A stretch of 64,000 nt of DNA from Clostridiaceae bacterium BRH_c20a (GCA_000961765.1 LADT01000053.1:124001-188000); one strand, 5' to 3'. Numbered from the stretch's first letter, positions 8,010 to 16,943 are shown. Program-made: numbers and translations. The notes: generated by a model from the letters alone, not told the origin.

Positions 8010-9302
8010 CTATCGTAAACTAGTAATGAAATCAGGGAAGAATAATACTATCTCAGGGAAGAATATAAACATTACTGCCCAAAATAAGAATACCAAGATA
8101 AAAGGTATTTCAGCTTTTGATATTTGCATTAAACTTGCATCAGCAATTTTAACTGCCACAAATAAATTACCACCCACCGGAGGGGTTAAAAACCCAATCT
8201 CAATACACAACACAAAAATAATTCCAAAAACTACAGGATTAATACCTAAGTCGGTTAATATCGGAAGAAAAATAGGTGTAAGAATAATTATCTGACTTAA
8301 AGTTTCCATAAACATGCCAGTAATCATTAATAAACCAACAAGCATCAACAACACTAGTTCTGGGTTAGTAGTTATATTAGCAATAAAATATCCGACTTTC
8401 TGGGGAACTTGATACATGGTTACTAATCTTCCAAATCCACTGGCCACACCTGTCATGACTAGCATAATAGATGCTGTCAGTGCACCAGTGCGAAAGGCCA
8501 TTATAAAATTATTCAAAGTGACATTCCTTTTAATTCCAAATCCATAAATCAATGCATACAGAACAGCAAATTCTGCAGCTTCGGTAGGCGTAGCGATCCC
8601 GGAATAGATACTTCCTAAAATAACAACAGGCGCCAACAATCCCCATTTACCAATCCATAAAGCGTTTATTGTTCTTTTCAATGAGAATTTTTTGTCCGTT
8701 GCAATCAACTTTTTCCTTTTTCCGATTAAATACATTACTAAAGTTAAACTTGCAGTAATTAAAATTCCGGGAATTAAACCCGCCATAAATAATGCACCTA
8801 TAGAGGTTCCCGAAATTACTCCATAAATTATCATTGGATTACTTGGCGGTATTAAAACGCCTAGAGCACCACCAGATGCAGCAACAGCACCTGCTAGGGC
8901 TTTCTCATAGCCTCTCTGAACCATACCACCCACAGTAATTGATCCTATTGCCACTGTAGCAGCTAAACCAGAACCAGTTAATGCTGCGAAAAATCCACTA
9001 GCAATTATTGTTGTTGCACCTACTCCGCCCGGTATATGACCAACTATCGCATCAGCTACTTCTAATATTTCGTCAGTCATACCAGATGCCTGCATTATTG
9101 CACCAGAAATTATAAATAATGCAACAGCAATTAATACAAAATTATCTATTCCGCTAAAAAGTGTCTGTGGTATCATAGTAGGAGAAAAATCATTATATAC
9201 CAGTAAAGGGATCAAGGTTGCTGTCCCAATGGCGGCATATATAGGTACACCAATTAACAGAGTGATCATGAATATTGAAAACATTAATAAAATAGTAATC
9301 AC
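8010..9302 (-). CDS. dctM: TRAP transporter large membrane subunit DctM
   Basis: A 430-residue protein of about 12 membrane helices, the ion-coupled translocation subunit of a tripartite TRAP transporter. Family landmarks include GVPIYAAIG in helix 1, ASGGALGVLIPPSNPMIIYG (the hallmark IPPS loop), GLIPGI, TPTEAAEFA and GFLTPPVGGNLFV. GTG start, three bases after the dctQ stop, so the two membrane subunits are coupled. TRAP systems import carboxylates, often sugar acids, using the Na+ gradient and a lipid-anchored solute receptor in Gram-positive cells. Part of the GntR-controlled island; likely carries the island's substrate. Confidence 0.95.
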   Translation of the reverse strand: MITILLMFSIFMITLLIGVPIYAAIGTATLIPLLVYNDFSPTMIPQTLFSGIDNFVLIAVALFIISGAIMQASGMTDEILEVADAIVGHIPGGVGATTIIASGFFAALTGSGLAATVAIGSITVGGMVQRGYEKALAGAVAASGGALGVLIPPSNPMIIYGVISGTSIGALFMAGLIPGILITASLTLVMYLIGKRKKLIATDKKFSLKRTINALWIGKWGLLAPVVILGSIYSGIATPTEAAEFAVLYALIYGFGIKRNVTLNNFIMAFRTGALTASIMLVMTGVASGFGRLVTMYQVPQKVGYFIANITTNPELVLLMLVGLLMITGMFMETLSQIIILTPIFLPILTDLGINPVVFGIIFVLCIEIGFLTPPVGGNLFVAVKIADASLMQISKAEIPFILVFLFWAVMFIFFPEIVLFFPDFITSLR

Positions 9303-9304
9303 CC

Positions 9305-9778
9305 CTAGATTTTATTCACATTAAAGTCCGCTACCATATTTTGAACAATCCTAATGCATGTCAGTACAGCACTAACAGGGATCATGCCATAAAGCACCCA
9401 AAACGGTATTTCCAACATAGGCGTATGTTGAGGAAAGTCAATCATCTTCTTTATAAAGGGAATACTATACCAAAATAATCCCAAAGAAAAAAATAACCAA
9501 ATCAAATCTGCAACAAAAAGCATACCTTTTTTTACCTTTTCTGAGACATGTTCTAAAATTACATCAGCTCTAATGTGTTCTCTTTCTTTAGCCCCAAAAC
9601 TAATTCCAAATAGAATCGATACAACGAATCCATATTTTATTAATTCATGTATTTCCGAAGAAGATATTCCTACTTGCCGAAAAATAATAGATACTGCAAG
9701 CAAGATAAAAATCATAAAAATCAAAAATGAACTTATTATTTCCTCAATGTGATTTAAGAGCCATTTTATGTGCCGCAT
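9305..9778 (-). CDS. dctQ: TRAP transporter small membrane subunit DctQ
   Basis: Four predicted helices (157 residues with the start chosen here). The pattern IEEIISSFLIFMIFILLAVSIIFRQ ... ELIKYGFVVSILFGISFGAKEREHIRADVI is typical of DctQ, including the conserved G-A-K-x-x-x-H-I-R segment. ATG 9778 follows a G-rich RBS (GGGGAGAAA); 18 upstream in-frame codons lack an RBS and overlap the intergenic hairpin. DctQ binds DctM and is needed for transport. It lies between dctP and dctM. Confidence 0.9.
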   Translation of the reverse strand: MRHIKWLLNHIEEIISSFLIFMIFILLAVSIIFRQVGISSSEIHELIKYGFVVSILFGISFGAKEREHIRADVILEHVSEKVKKGMLFVADLIWLFFSLGLFWYSIPFIKKMIDFPQHTPMLEIPFWVLYGMIPVSAVLTCIRIVQNMVADFNVNKI

Positions 9779-9800
9779 TTTCTCCCCCCCCATAATAAAT

Positions 9801-9826
9801 GGTAAGCGGGTAAAACCCGCTAAACC
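9801..9826. promoter_or_regulatory. Hairpin between dctP and dctQ
   Basis: AGCGGGT / ACCCGCT stem (9805-9811, 9815-9821) with an AAA loop, directly after the dctP stop, with no T-run. A similar stem-loop sits at the same place in the second TRAP operon. Such hairpins usually protect the upstream message and raise receptor over membrane-subunit expression. Confidence 0.6.
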
Positions 9827-9845
9827 ACTCACTATTTGTTTAGTC

Positions 9846-10928
9846 TTATTTAATAATCTCTAATACTGAATCTACAATTTCCTTGCCTTTCGCTTCGTCG
9901 CCACCACCAATTAACTTATACTGCGAAGGCCAGATACTTCTTCCTTTTTCAACCCATTGTTCATAATCAGTAGGAACACCTAAAAACTCCATACCTTTTT
10001 CTTGTAGATATTTAACATCACCGGCATCTATTGTTGCAAATAGCTCCATTTCATACTTAGTGGCTTCTTTCCCAGCCTTTATTAGTGCTTCTTGCACATC
10101 TTTTGGTAGCTTTTGGAAGTATTCTTCAGAAATTGCGAATATACCTATTGTATACATCCATTGGATATCCGTGACATATTTTTGTACTTCATCATAATGC
10201 TCAGCTCTGATGGTTGTGTAACAGTTTTCCTGACCAACTGCTACACCCTGTTGTAAAGCAGGGAATACCTCCGAAAAAGGCATAGCGATAGGTTCAAAAC
10301 CAAATTCCTTAAAAGCAGCTTCGGAAACAGGATTAGGAGGAATCCGAATCTTTAATCCCTTAGCATCAGCTAAACTGCGAACTGGATGCTTTTTATCAGT
10401 TGATAAATTTCTAAAGCCCGCTACTGTCCACGCAAGGGGTCTTAGATTACCTTGGGTAACCATAAATTCGGTGTTTTTATCCCATAATTCTTCTAAAGCC
10501 TTATTAGCCTGTTCTATACCTGTAAAAATATATGGTAACGCAAGATAATTTACAGATGGAGAAAAAGTACCATAATTTTGGACTGAACCAAATACCATTT
10601 CTTGAGTACCATTTTGCATTGACCGCATTTGATCTAATTCGTCACCTAACTGATTAGAAGGATATTCTTCAACTATTACTCTTCCATCAGTATATTGACT
10701 AGCTAATTCTGCAAATTTAAGAGTTGCAAGATGAATAATATTCTCTTCAGTTGCTGGGTTACTATGACCAAGTTTAATTTTGTATACCTCTTTTACCTCT
10801 TCCTTAACAGGCTCTTTAGCTGGTTCTTGAGCCGGTTCCTTGGCTGGTTCTTTACCACTTGAACAACCAACCACTAGCAATACCAATACTAAGAATAAAG
10901 CTAACACCATAAAACTTTTCTTTTTCAC
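9846..10928 (-). CDS. dctP: TRAP transporter solute-binding lipoprotein DctP
   Basis: Lipoprotein signal with lipobox LVVGC (Cys22), then a flexible linker made of repeated EPAKEP/EPAQEP units, then the DctP fold from about residue 50 (YKIKLGHSNPATEENIIH). The loop GLKIRIPPNP near 190 holds the conserved Arg that pairs with a substrate carboxylate, and GFRNLS is the usual preceding strand. GTG start with RBS GGGGAGG seven bases upstream. It captures the carboxylate ligand outside the membrane and passes it to DctQM. About 45% similar by eye to the second DctP at 19.4 kb; substrate not predictable from sequence. Confidence 0.93.
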   Translation of the reverse strand: MKKKSFMVLALFLVLVLLVVGCSSGKEPAKEPAQEPAKEPVKEEVKEVYKIKLGHSNPATEENIIHLATLKFAELASQYTDGRVIVEEYPSNQLGDELDQMRSMQNGTQEMVFGSVQNYGTFSPSVNYLALPYIFTGIEQANKALEELWDKNTEFMVTQGNLRPLAWTVAGFRNLSTDKKHPVRSLADAKGLKIRIPPNPVSEAAFKEFGFEPIAMPFSEVFPALQQGVAVGQENCYTTIRAEHYDEVQKYVTDIQWMYTIGIFAISEEYFQKLPKDVQEALIKAGKEATKYEMELFATIDAGDVKYLQEKGMEFLGVPTDYEQWVEKGRSIWPSQYKLIGGGDEAKGKEIVDSVLEIIK

Positions 10929-11019
10929 ACAATAACCTCCCCTTAATTAATTTAACTAGTATGTAACTAAAAATCATTTTTTTGGAACCACCACCTCCAT
11001 ATATAAAAATTATATTTAA

Positions 11020-12030
11020 TTACCTCAGCTCAATAATACTGCCCGTTTTTACAGCTTCCTCTACAGCAAAACAAATTGCATGACTATCTCTTACCACATC
11101 TATGTTAGCCATAGGTAATTCGCCAGTCCTAATACTCTTGACAAAGGCTAAATGCTGTTCAATTTCCCCCTCATGATCAAAGCCGCCTTTAATGCCAGTT
11201 TTCTTAAAGTCATAGGATAGGCTATATCCCCGGGTATAAACATCCATTTTTTCCGAAGGGCTAAAGGCTTCTATTCTACCCGTCTCTCCCAGAGCACCCA
11301 TTTCCATGAGAAAACCTAGTTCATGAAACAAACTTAATACAAGAGATGCTCTGGCTCCGTTTTCATATTCAATTATGACTACACCATTATCTAAGATTCC
11401 TTCATTTTTATAGATAACATCACTACCACCAAAGGCACCCACTTTTATCGGTTTTGAGCCAATAAGCCAATTAAATAAGTCAAAGTGGTGTACATTCTTT
11501 TCTAAAAAGGTACCTCCGGATTTCGGACTTATTCGCCAACCATCAACTCCATCTTTAAAAGGAGGCCTGAATTCCTTACACCACATCATCTTAACTTGCC
11601 CAATTGATCCACTATCCACAATTTCCTTTAGCTTACTACCCATTTGTGAATAACGCAGTTCTATACCAACTTGATATACTAAATCCGTACCTTTAAGTAT
11701 ATCTAAAATGGCATCGAAGTCTTTCAAGCTTGTTGCTACGGGTTTCTCACTAAAAATATGCTTACCTGCTTCAATACATTTAAGGACAATTTCTTTATGT
11801 GTATGATTTGGTGTAGCGACAACAACTGCCTCCACCTTTGAAAACTCAAGCAAATCATTATAATTTCGAAACATTTTTGCATTAGGTACAAGTTTTGCCG
11901 CTTCCTTAAGCATGTTCTCCTGGAAATCTGCCAAAGCCACTATCTCTATTTCGCCTGTCTTTATAGCTGCATCAATTAATGCCTGCCCTCTTGCTCCATT
12001 TCCGATCACACCATAGCGAACCTTCTGCAT
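11020..12030 (-). CDS. Gfo/Idh/MocA family NAD(P)-dependent dehydrogenase
   Basis: N-terminal Rossmann fold with YGVIGNGARGQA (residues 5-16) and the family motif FSEKPVA near 93-99, whose Lys is catalytic; C-terminal alpha/beta domain contains GGTFLEKNVHHFDLFNWLIG with the conserved His pair. These enzymes oxidise or reduce a sugar or inositol carbon. At 336 residues it has the normal length. It lies in the operon between the amidohydrolase and dctP, so it probably oxidises the imported compound or its deacetylated product. Cofactor preference cannot be assigned: the acid after strand 2 (ALADFQ) suggests NAD. Confidence 0.88.
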   Translation of the reverse strand: MQKVRYGVIGNGARGQALIDAAIKTGEIEIVALADFQENMLKEAAKLVPNAKMFRNYNDLLEFSKVEAVVVATPNHTHKEIVLKCIEAGKHIFSEKPVATSLKDFDAILDILKGTDLVYQVGIELRYSQMGSKLKEIVDSGSIGQVKMMWCKEFRPPFKDGVDGWRISPKSGGTFLEKNVHHFDLFNWLIGSKPIKVGAFGGSDVIYKNEGILDNGVVIIEYENGARASLVLSLFHELGFLMEMGALGETGRIEAFSPSEKMDVYTRGYSLSYDFKKTGIKGGFDHEGEIEQHLAFVKSIRTGELPMANIDVVRDSHAICFAVEEAVKTGSIIELR

Positions 12031-12061
12031 AATTCAACTCCTTTCTTGCATTTTTTATTTC

Positions 12062-12898
12062 CTATTTAATTTTATGCAAATTCAAGAATTGAACTGCATT
12101 ACCACTAAATATTGCAGATTGAGTTTCCTCATTTAAATTCAGTAAATCAAAAAGTCTAACTTGATCATGATACACATCATTGATTTGATCCGCATGAACA
12201 TCAGTACCAAAAACTATTTTTTTAAAGGCATTTTCCCAAAAGAATAATTTTTGATAATCATTTGGACTTAATCTATTACGCCACCCTAATGAAGCTCCTG
12301 TTAAATCCACAAATATATTTTCATGGAATCTAGCCAATATTGTTGCTTCTTCAAACCAGGGGACCCCTAAATGGGCAATAATTATTTTGAGTTTTGGGAA
12401 CCTTCTGGCAATTCTATCTACTAACATTGGCCTCATTCGGTCAGTACATACATCATCTTCAGCATCGTAAGGTGTAAAAAGTACCATGCCTGTATGAAAA
12501 AGGACTGGCATTCCCAACTTATTCGCCTCATTGTAAATGGATAAGTATTCATCATCATTATAGTTCTTCAATGGTCTTGTTACTTTTAAGCCTTTAAAAC
12601 CCAAATCGTATAAATGTCGGACCTTTTCGGGATTATCCTTACCTAGGTTTATTACTCCGAAACCTATTAGACGCTTAGGATGTTTGTTAATAGCAACTAA
12701 AACATCATCATTATCAGGGCTTAATGAACCTAAGTTAAACTTGTCTAAACTATATTCATAGTGTCCTTTTCCTATACCTAACCCACTAAGACAAGTAATA
12801 CTAATTCCTGTTTCATCCATTTTCCTTATTAATGTATCAACATAATTTTCTTCACCCAATAAATGGTGATGAAAGTCTATTACATTTTTATTATCCAT
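12062..12898 (-). CDS. Amidohydrolase family 2 (PF04909-type) metal-dependent hydrolase or decarboxylase
   Basis: Cytosolic TIM-barrel of 278 residues with the metal motif IDFHHHLL at residues 7-14, further ligands VLFHTG near 134, IIIAHLG near 176 and the terminal Asp in VFGTDVH near 232. Family members hydrolyse lactones or amides, or decarboxylate aromatic and sugar-derived acids. In this operon, directly after the NagB-like genes and before a Gfo/Idh dehydrogenase, a lactonase acting on the dehydrogenase product is a reasonable inference. RBS GGAGTGTATAT precedes ATG. Confidence 0.82.
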   Translation of the reverse strand: MDNKNVIDFHHHLLGEENYVDTLIRKMDETGISITCLSGLGIGKGHYEYSLDKFNLGSLSPDNDDVLVAINKHPKRLIGFGVINLGKDNPEKVRHLYDLGFKGLKVTRPLKNYNDDEYLSIYNEANKLGMPVLFHTGMVLFTPYDAEDDVCTDRMRPMLVDRIARRFPKLKIIIAHLGVPWFEEATILARFHENIFVDLTGASLGWRNRLSPNDYQKLFFWENAFKKIVFGTDVHADQINDVYHDQVRLFDLLNLNEETQSAIFSGNAVQFLNLHKIK

Positions 12899-12910
12899 GT
12901 ATATACACTC

Positions 12911-13756
12911 CTAGCATTCGATAGGTTTTGCAGTTATCTTGTCGGCAATAATCATTACATCCTGATGCTCTTGTACCATAGTAACAGGATATTCTAGTGA
13001 AATGTTACCTAGCAAAGCCATACGTAATGCAAACCTTTGCCAATCTCCACCGTCACAGTACAATCTAATTTTTTTAGCACTGAGTATATCTTTCATGCCT
13101 ACAGTTATTGCCATAGGGGGGAAATCATAAAAGTTCCCTCCATTTGCTCTAACACTATTCATTACAACGGTTTCAGGGGCTAAAGACACTATCCGGGTCA
13201 ATGAATTTTTAAAATCATTTATTGATACCTTAAATAACCGGGAATTTGGTGGTTCATTAAAAGCAATATGCCCATGGCAGCCTATTCCTCCGTAACAGAT
13301 ATCAATTCCGCCTAATCGTGATATCGTATCCGAATAATAATCTATATTTGTTGGATCAGGACAGCAAAAATTTTCGTCTGGCAATTGCAAATCTTCATTT
13401 AATTTCAAAAACATTTGTTTTATATAACCTCTGAAGCTTAATGGATGATCTTCTGGGATTAACCTACCTTGCCAATCTAGATACTCATCCATAATAAATA
13501 CAAATACATTTTTCCAACTGATATTCTCTAGATTGCATCTTAAAATTAGAATAGGATATTGTCCTTTAGGACCAACAGGTAAAATCAATTTTGTATTTAT
13601 TCCTAATTGATTATTACATTTAATTTCATTAATAATGTCCTCAGCAAAAGTTTCATAAATATCCTCTTTAGTTTCGAGGTATTGGAACTTGACTTTGCTT
13701 TTAGTTAGTAATTCCCGTTCACCTAGACTCAGCATATCTTTATCTATTAATTCCAT
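12911..13756 (-). CDS. NagB-like (glucosamine-6-phosphate deaminase-related) protein, altered active site
   Basis: About 281 residues with the NagB/SugP isomerase fold. Recognisable: VFVFIMDEYLDW (the MDEY general-base Asp is present), EDHPLSFRGYIKQMF, GGIGCHGHIAFNEPPNS and AITVGMKDIL. Two functional sites differ from true deaminases: the phosphate-binding loop (TGGTP in NagB) reads VGPKGQYP, and the ring-opening Asp of DGHIAFNEP is His (CHGHIAFNEP). It may use a non-phosphorylated or otherwise different sugar, isomerise rather than deaminate, or be regulatory. It is 22 bases from a paralogue in which the same positions are altered, hinting at a heteromer. Confidence 0.7.
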   Translation of the reverse strand: MELIDKDMLSLGERELLTKSKVKFQYLETKEDIYETFAEDIINEIKCNNQLGINTKLILPVGPKGQYPILILRCNLENISWKNVFVFIMDEYLDWQGRLIPEDHPLSFRGYIKQMFLKLNEDLQLPDENFCCPDPTNIDYYSDTISRLGGIDICYGGIGCHGHIAFNEPPNSRLFKVSINDFKNSLTRIVSLAPETVVMNSVRANGGNFYDFPPMAITVGMKDILSAKKIRLYCDGGDWQRFALRMALLGNISLEYPVTMVQEHQDVMIIADKITAKPIEC

Positions 13757-13778
13757 TATTTTTCCTCCATATTCTTTG

Positions 13779-14615
13779 TTAGGCCGGTATTAATTGAGGC
13801 AGTTCTGCCACTGCTTCAATTATTGTTGCTTTTAAATTTGTATGTCTTTGGAGATATGATGCAGGATATAGAGGAGTTATTGGTCCATACATTGCTTTTC
13901 GGAAAACAGCAGGCTGCCAAGAACGCATGGCAATAATATGCATTTCCTTAGCTTGCATTAATTCCTTCATACCAATTGTGATTGCTTTCTTAGGAACTGC
14001 TTCCAGATTACCACCGGTAGACATTGCAACTTGAGTCCTACTGGCACAAACTAAATTTACAATTCTTGTCGGTAGAGTATCGTATTCTACATCCCCTAAC
14101 TCCTCTTGGGAACAAGGCTCGTTATAGGCAACATGCCCGCTTATACCAAATCCTCCGTAGCATACATCTACCTTGCCTCGCCAATCGATTATTCTTTGTA
14201 TTTCTCCTAAATCATGAGGATTGGGCATTATTCTATTTTCCACTGGGATTTTTAGGTCATCTTTTAGTAAATTATATAAGCTTCTATCCATATATTCGCT
14301 AAAGCTTAAGGGATGATTTTTAGAGATTAGATTACCATCCTCAGTAATGAATTCATCCATATTAATAATTACAAAGTCTTTACAACTAATATTTTCCTCA
14401 TTACAGATATTAGCTAGAATTGTATAATCTAAAGGACTAACAGGTAGTATTGCAGTAGTACCTTGCCCTTGACTATTATTTACTTTAATTTTATCTGCAA
14501 GATCTCTCGCAATAAACATATGAAGGTCTTTCACATTGGGAACAATGTTTACAGCTTTAAAGCGATGGTCATTAATAATTTCTTCTTTTGTAATTAATTG
14601 AGAGTTTTTTTGCAA
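13779..14615 (-). CDS. NagB-like paralogue, altered active site
   Basis: Second NagB-fold protein (278 aa), first structural gene after the gntR repressor. It keeps VIINMDEFITEDG and HPLSFSEYMDRS, but the catalytic loop reads GFGISGHVAYNEPCS, with Ser where NagB has Asp, and the phosphate loop reads VSPLDYTIL instead of TGGTP. TTG start with RBS GGAGTGGTGACTT. The two paralogues share the layout but are clearly diverged. No NagA deacetylase of the classical type is adjacent, so classical GlcNAc-6-P catabolism is unlikely. Fold assignment good, reaction unknown. Confidence 0.68.
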   Translation of the reverse strand: MQKNSQLITKEEIINDHRFKAVNIVPNVKDLHMFIARDLADKIKVNNSQGQGTTAILPVSPLDYTILANICNEENISCKDFVIINMDEFITEDGNLISKNHPLSFSEYMDRSLYNLLKDDLKIPVENRIMPNPHDLGEIQRIIDWRGKVDVCYGGFGISGHVAYNEPCSQEELGDVEYDTLPTRIVNLVCASRTQVAMSTGGNLEAVPKKAITIGMKELMQAKEMHIIAMRSWQPAVFRKAMYGPITPLYPASYLQRHTNLKATIIEAVAELPQLIPA

Positions 14616-14637
14616 AAGTCACCACTCCTATATAAAA

Positions 14638-15402
14638 TTATGATAAGATGCCACCTCTATCTTTGCTTTCATTTCTTGACATTTTCACTTTATATTTATA
14701 TCTATCAGCAGGATAAGAACTTAGCGATAATTCCATTGGCTGACCTTCACTATAGCCAATCCTCTCCTCAGAAAGCACTGGCTCTTTTGCTTTGATACCT
14801 AGATATTTACTGGTTTCTTCATCGGCTGCAGCACTAAAAATTGTTTGCTCTGCTTCATCGATACTTATACCAAGCTCTTGGGTGGCAATCTCATAAATGC
14901 CTCTCTTGGTCAAATCATATTTACTTATTTCCCGGCCTAACTCAAGTGGCCAATAACTTTGTAAATACACAACCGGTTCCCCATTCATCATTTGCACTTT
15001 TTTAATTAAAAAGACCTTTTCAGCATCAAATATATTTAAACTCGGCACTTCTTCAAGCATAAATGGAGTTAGTTCTACTTCTTTTAAACTAATTATCTTT
15101 GCACTGGGTACTGCACCTTTTTCTCTGATTTGTTCAAAGAAACCCATTAATCTTAAACTATCCTCAACAAAATCTTTTTTTACAAAAGTCCCTTTTCCAG
15201 GAATTCTTTCGAGAAATCCTTCCCTTACTAATTCAGCCACCGCCCTGCGAGCAGTTGTGATACTTACATTAAATTTTTCCATTAATTCTTTATCGGTTGT
15301 AAAATGGTCACCAACCTTATAATCGCCTTTTTTGAACTGTGCTTTGAGCTCCTCAGTTAGTTGATAATGTAGGGGGGTTGGTTTAAATTTGTCTAATGCC
15401 AA
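14638..15402 (-). CDS. GntR/HutC-family transcriptional repressor (UTRA domain)
   Basis: N-terminal winged helix at about residues 10-75 (PLHYQLTEELKAQFKKGDYK, ELMEKFNVSITTARRAVAEL, RIPGKGTFV) and a C-terminal UTRA ligand-binding domain (SLNIFDAEKVFLIKKVQ ... VVYLQSYWPLELG ... EERIGYSEGQPMELS). The TTG at 15402 has AAGGTG six bases upstream. UTRA regulators usually sense a phosphorylated sugar and release DNA. It heads the operon of NagB-like, amidohydrolase, Gfo/Idh and TRAP genes; a 22-bp palindrome covers its promoter and two related ones lie at the aldolase promoter, so it probably autoregulates and controls both units. A paralogue sits at 36.2 kb. Confidence 0.88.
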   Translation of the reverse strand: MALDKFKPTPLHYQLTEELKAQFKKGDYKVGDHFTTDKELMEKFNVSITTARRAVAELVREGFLERIPGKGTFVKKDFVEDSLRLMGFFEQIREKGAVPSAKIISLKEVELTPFMLEEVPSLNIFDAEKVFLIKKVQMMNGEPVVYLQSYWPLELGREISKYDLTKRGIYEIATQELGISIDEAEQTIFSAAADEETSKYLGIKAKEPVLSEERIGYSEGQPMELSLSSYPADRYKYKVKMSRNESKDRGGILS

Positions 15403-15430
15403 TATAGTCACCTTCTCTTCAGTTTATTGT

Positions 15431-15494
15431 TAGCTAATATACTAATTAGCTATTTAGTATATTTGTTAATATGCCAACTTTAAGTATAAGGCAA
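15431..15494 (-). promoter_or_regulatory. gntR operon promoter with GntR operator
   Basis: Minus-strand promoter TTGCCT (15494-15489), 17-bp spacer, TATTAA (15471-15466). Just downstream, at 15431-15452, is the palindrome TAGCTAAT-ATACTA-ATTAGCTA with perfect 8-bp arms. The same pattern (TAACTAAT-ATACAT-ATTAGTTA) occurs at the aldolase promoter at 16973-16994, which marks it as the likely binding site of the adjacent GntR repressor. Confidence 0.65.
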
Positions 15495-15546
15495 CTTTTA
15501 CTAGTTTTCAATATTCTTTAATTATTATTAAAATATTTTTGAAGTA

Positions 15547-16008
15547 TCAGATTTTTTGATACATTACAATTGTTCTTCCTAATTTACAAGTTGTACAATC
15601 TTTTTCAACCCAACCATATTTAAGATAGTACTCTTTAGCATTTGGAGTATGTAAGTATATCTTATTAAACCCTAAAGATTTGGCAGTATCACCCGCTTCT
15701 TTTAATAATTTTGCTGCGACACCATTCCCTCTATACTTCGGAGCAACATATAAGGCTGAAATCCATGGGGTGTAGACCCCAAACTCCTCTAGATTATCAT
15801 CTTTGACCAAGCTTACTGTTCCAACTGGACACCCATCTAATAAAGCTAAAAAACATATAGGTAATTTCCCTATATTACTACGTTCTTCAAACATAGAAAG
15901 CTGTTCGGAATATGTCCTTCCTAGTGTTTGCCCCCATTCGTCAAAAGTCCAAGATGCAACTATTGGAGCTAAATGAGGCACATCCCCAAGTTTTTTAACT
16001 TCTAGCAT
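15547..16008 (-). CDS. GNAT family N-acetyltransferase
   Basis: A 153-residue acetyltransferase with the acetyl-CoA loop ALYVAPKYRGNGVAAKLLKEAG at about 88-109, containing the R/Q-x-x-G-x-G/A core, and C-terminal strands IYLHTPNAKEYYLKYGWVEK. RBS GAGGTT precedes ATG by six bases. It follows the class II aldolase gene by 90 bases and shares its GntR-controlled promoter. The acceptor might be an amino-sugar intermediate given the NagB-like neighbours, but that is inference. A small hairpin (GTATCA/TGATAC, 15544-15561) overlaps its stop codon. Confidence 0.85.
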   Translation of the reverse strand: MLEVKKLGDVPHLAPIVASWTFDEWGQTLGRTYSEQLSMFEERSNIGKLPICFLALLDGCPVGTVSLVKDDNLEEFGVYTPWISALYVAPKYRGNGVAAKLLKEAGDTAKSLGFNKIYLHTPNAKEYYLKYGWVEKDCTTCKLGRTIVMYQKI

Positions 16009-16097
16009 TTTTTAACCTCACTAATTAAATATTTTCTCTTTCTATTAAAAATAAAACTAATATGCAAATTACTATTGAAGTTATTTCGTTGATAAAA

Positions 16098-16943
16098 TTA
16101 TTGGGCCCTGTTTTCTGAACCAAAAATTCTTATCTTATTTTTTACAATCTCTCTTACATCAATTAAACATTGGGATCTTATTTTCATGGGCTCCGTAATT
16201 CCTGCCTCAATTGCCTTTTTTACTGTATTTGCCCAACCAAGTTTCAGTTCTGTTCCCACATTTATCTTATTAATTCCGATAATAATCATTTCCCTATACT
16301 GTTCCTCAGTAAGACCAGAACCACCATGCAGTGCCAAATAACATGTTGTCAATGAACGGACTTTTTTCAATCTTGCGAAATCAAGTATGGGCTCTTCTTT
16401 ATAGATTCCATGAGCAGTTCCAATTGCCGGAGCCAGAACATCTACATCTGTTTCTTCCACAAAAATCTGAGCTTCTTCCGGAATAATCAGATTATTACTT
16501 TGCCCTTCAACCATATTGTCTTCAACTCCACCAATTGCCCCCAACTCACCTTCAACACTAACGCCTAATGCATGACAAGCATCACAAACCTGCTTTGTGT
16601 ATTTAATATTATCTTTGAGTGGCAATTTTGACCCATCAAACATTATTGAACTGAAACCATTTACTAAACACTTCTGAGCTAGATCAAAGCTGTTGCCATG
16701 ATCTAAATGCAAGACAACAGGTATTTTGCATCTTTTGATCAGTTCCTTTGCCATTACTGAACAAACTTCCAATCCAAGATTTTGGATATATGGTGGTGTA
16801 GTTTGCACAATTACTGGTGAATTCAATTCCTCAGCAGCATTAAGAATCGCTTCTAAAACATCCTGGTTATGAAAATTAAAGGCTCCTACAGCATACCCTT
16901 TACTCTTTGCTTCTTTTAAAACATCATTCATTGTATAAAGCAT
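16098..16943 (-). CDS. Class II ketose-bisphosphate aldolase (FbaA/KbaY/GatY-like)
   Basis: Zn-dependent aldolase of 281 residues. Motifs: AVGAFNFHN at 18-26, VVLHLDHGNSF near 80 (catalytic Asp and Zn His), GELGAIGG, IGTAHGIYK (Zn His), ALHGGSGL (Zn His) and INVGTELK. It cleaves a ketose 1,6- or 1,1-type bisphosphate into DHAP and an aldehyde. RBS AAGGAGATAATAAAAG. It is the first gene behind promoter TTGACT-18-TATACT with GntR operators, together with the GNAT gene, and probably completes the sugar pathway of the island. A close paralogue is at 34.1 kb in the second sugar operon. Confidence 0.92.
   Translation of the reverse strand: MLYTMNDVLKEAKSKGYAVGAFNFHNQDVLEAILNAAEELNSPVIVQTTPPYIQNLGLEVCSVMAKELIKRCKIPVVLHLDHGNSFDLAQKCLVNGFSSIMFDGSKLPLKDNIKYTKQVCDACHALGVSVEGELGAIGGVEDNMVEGQSNNLIIPEEAQIFVEETDVDVLAPAIGTAHGIYKEEPILDFARLKKVRSLTTCYLALHGGSGLTEEQYREMIIIGINKINVGTELKLGWANTVKKAIEAGITEPMKIRSQCLIDVREIVKNKIRIFGSENRAQ

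Noticed and set aside
12911-14615. Ordinary glucosamine-6-phosphate deaminases of GlcNAc catabolism
   Set aside because: Phosphate loop and ring-opening Asp are replaced in both, and no NagA is adjacent.
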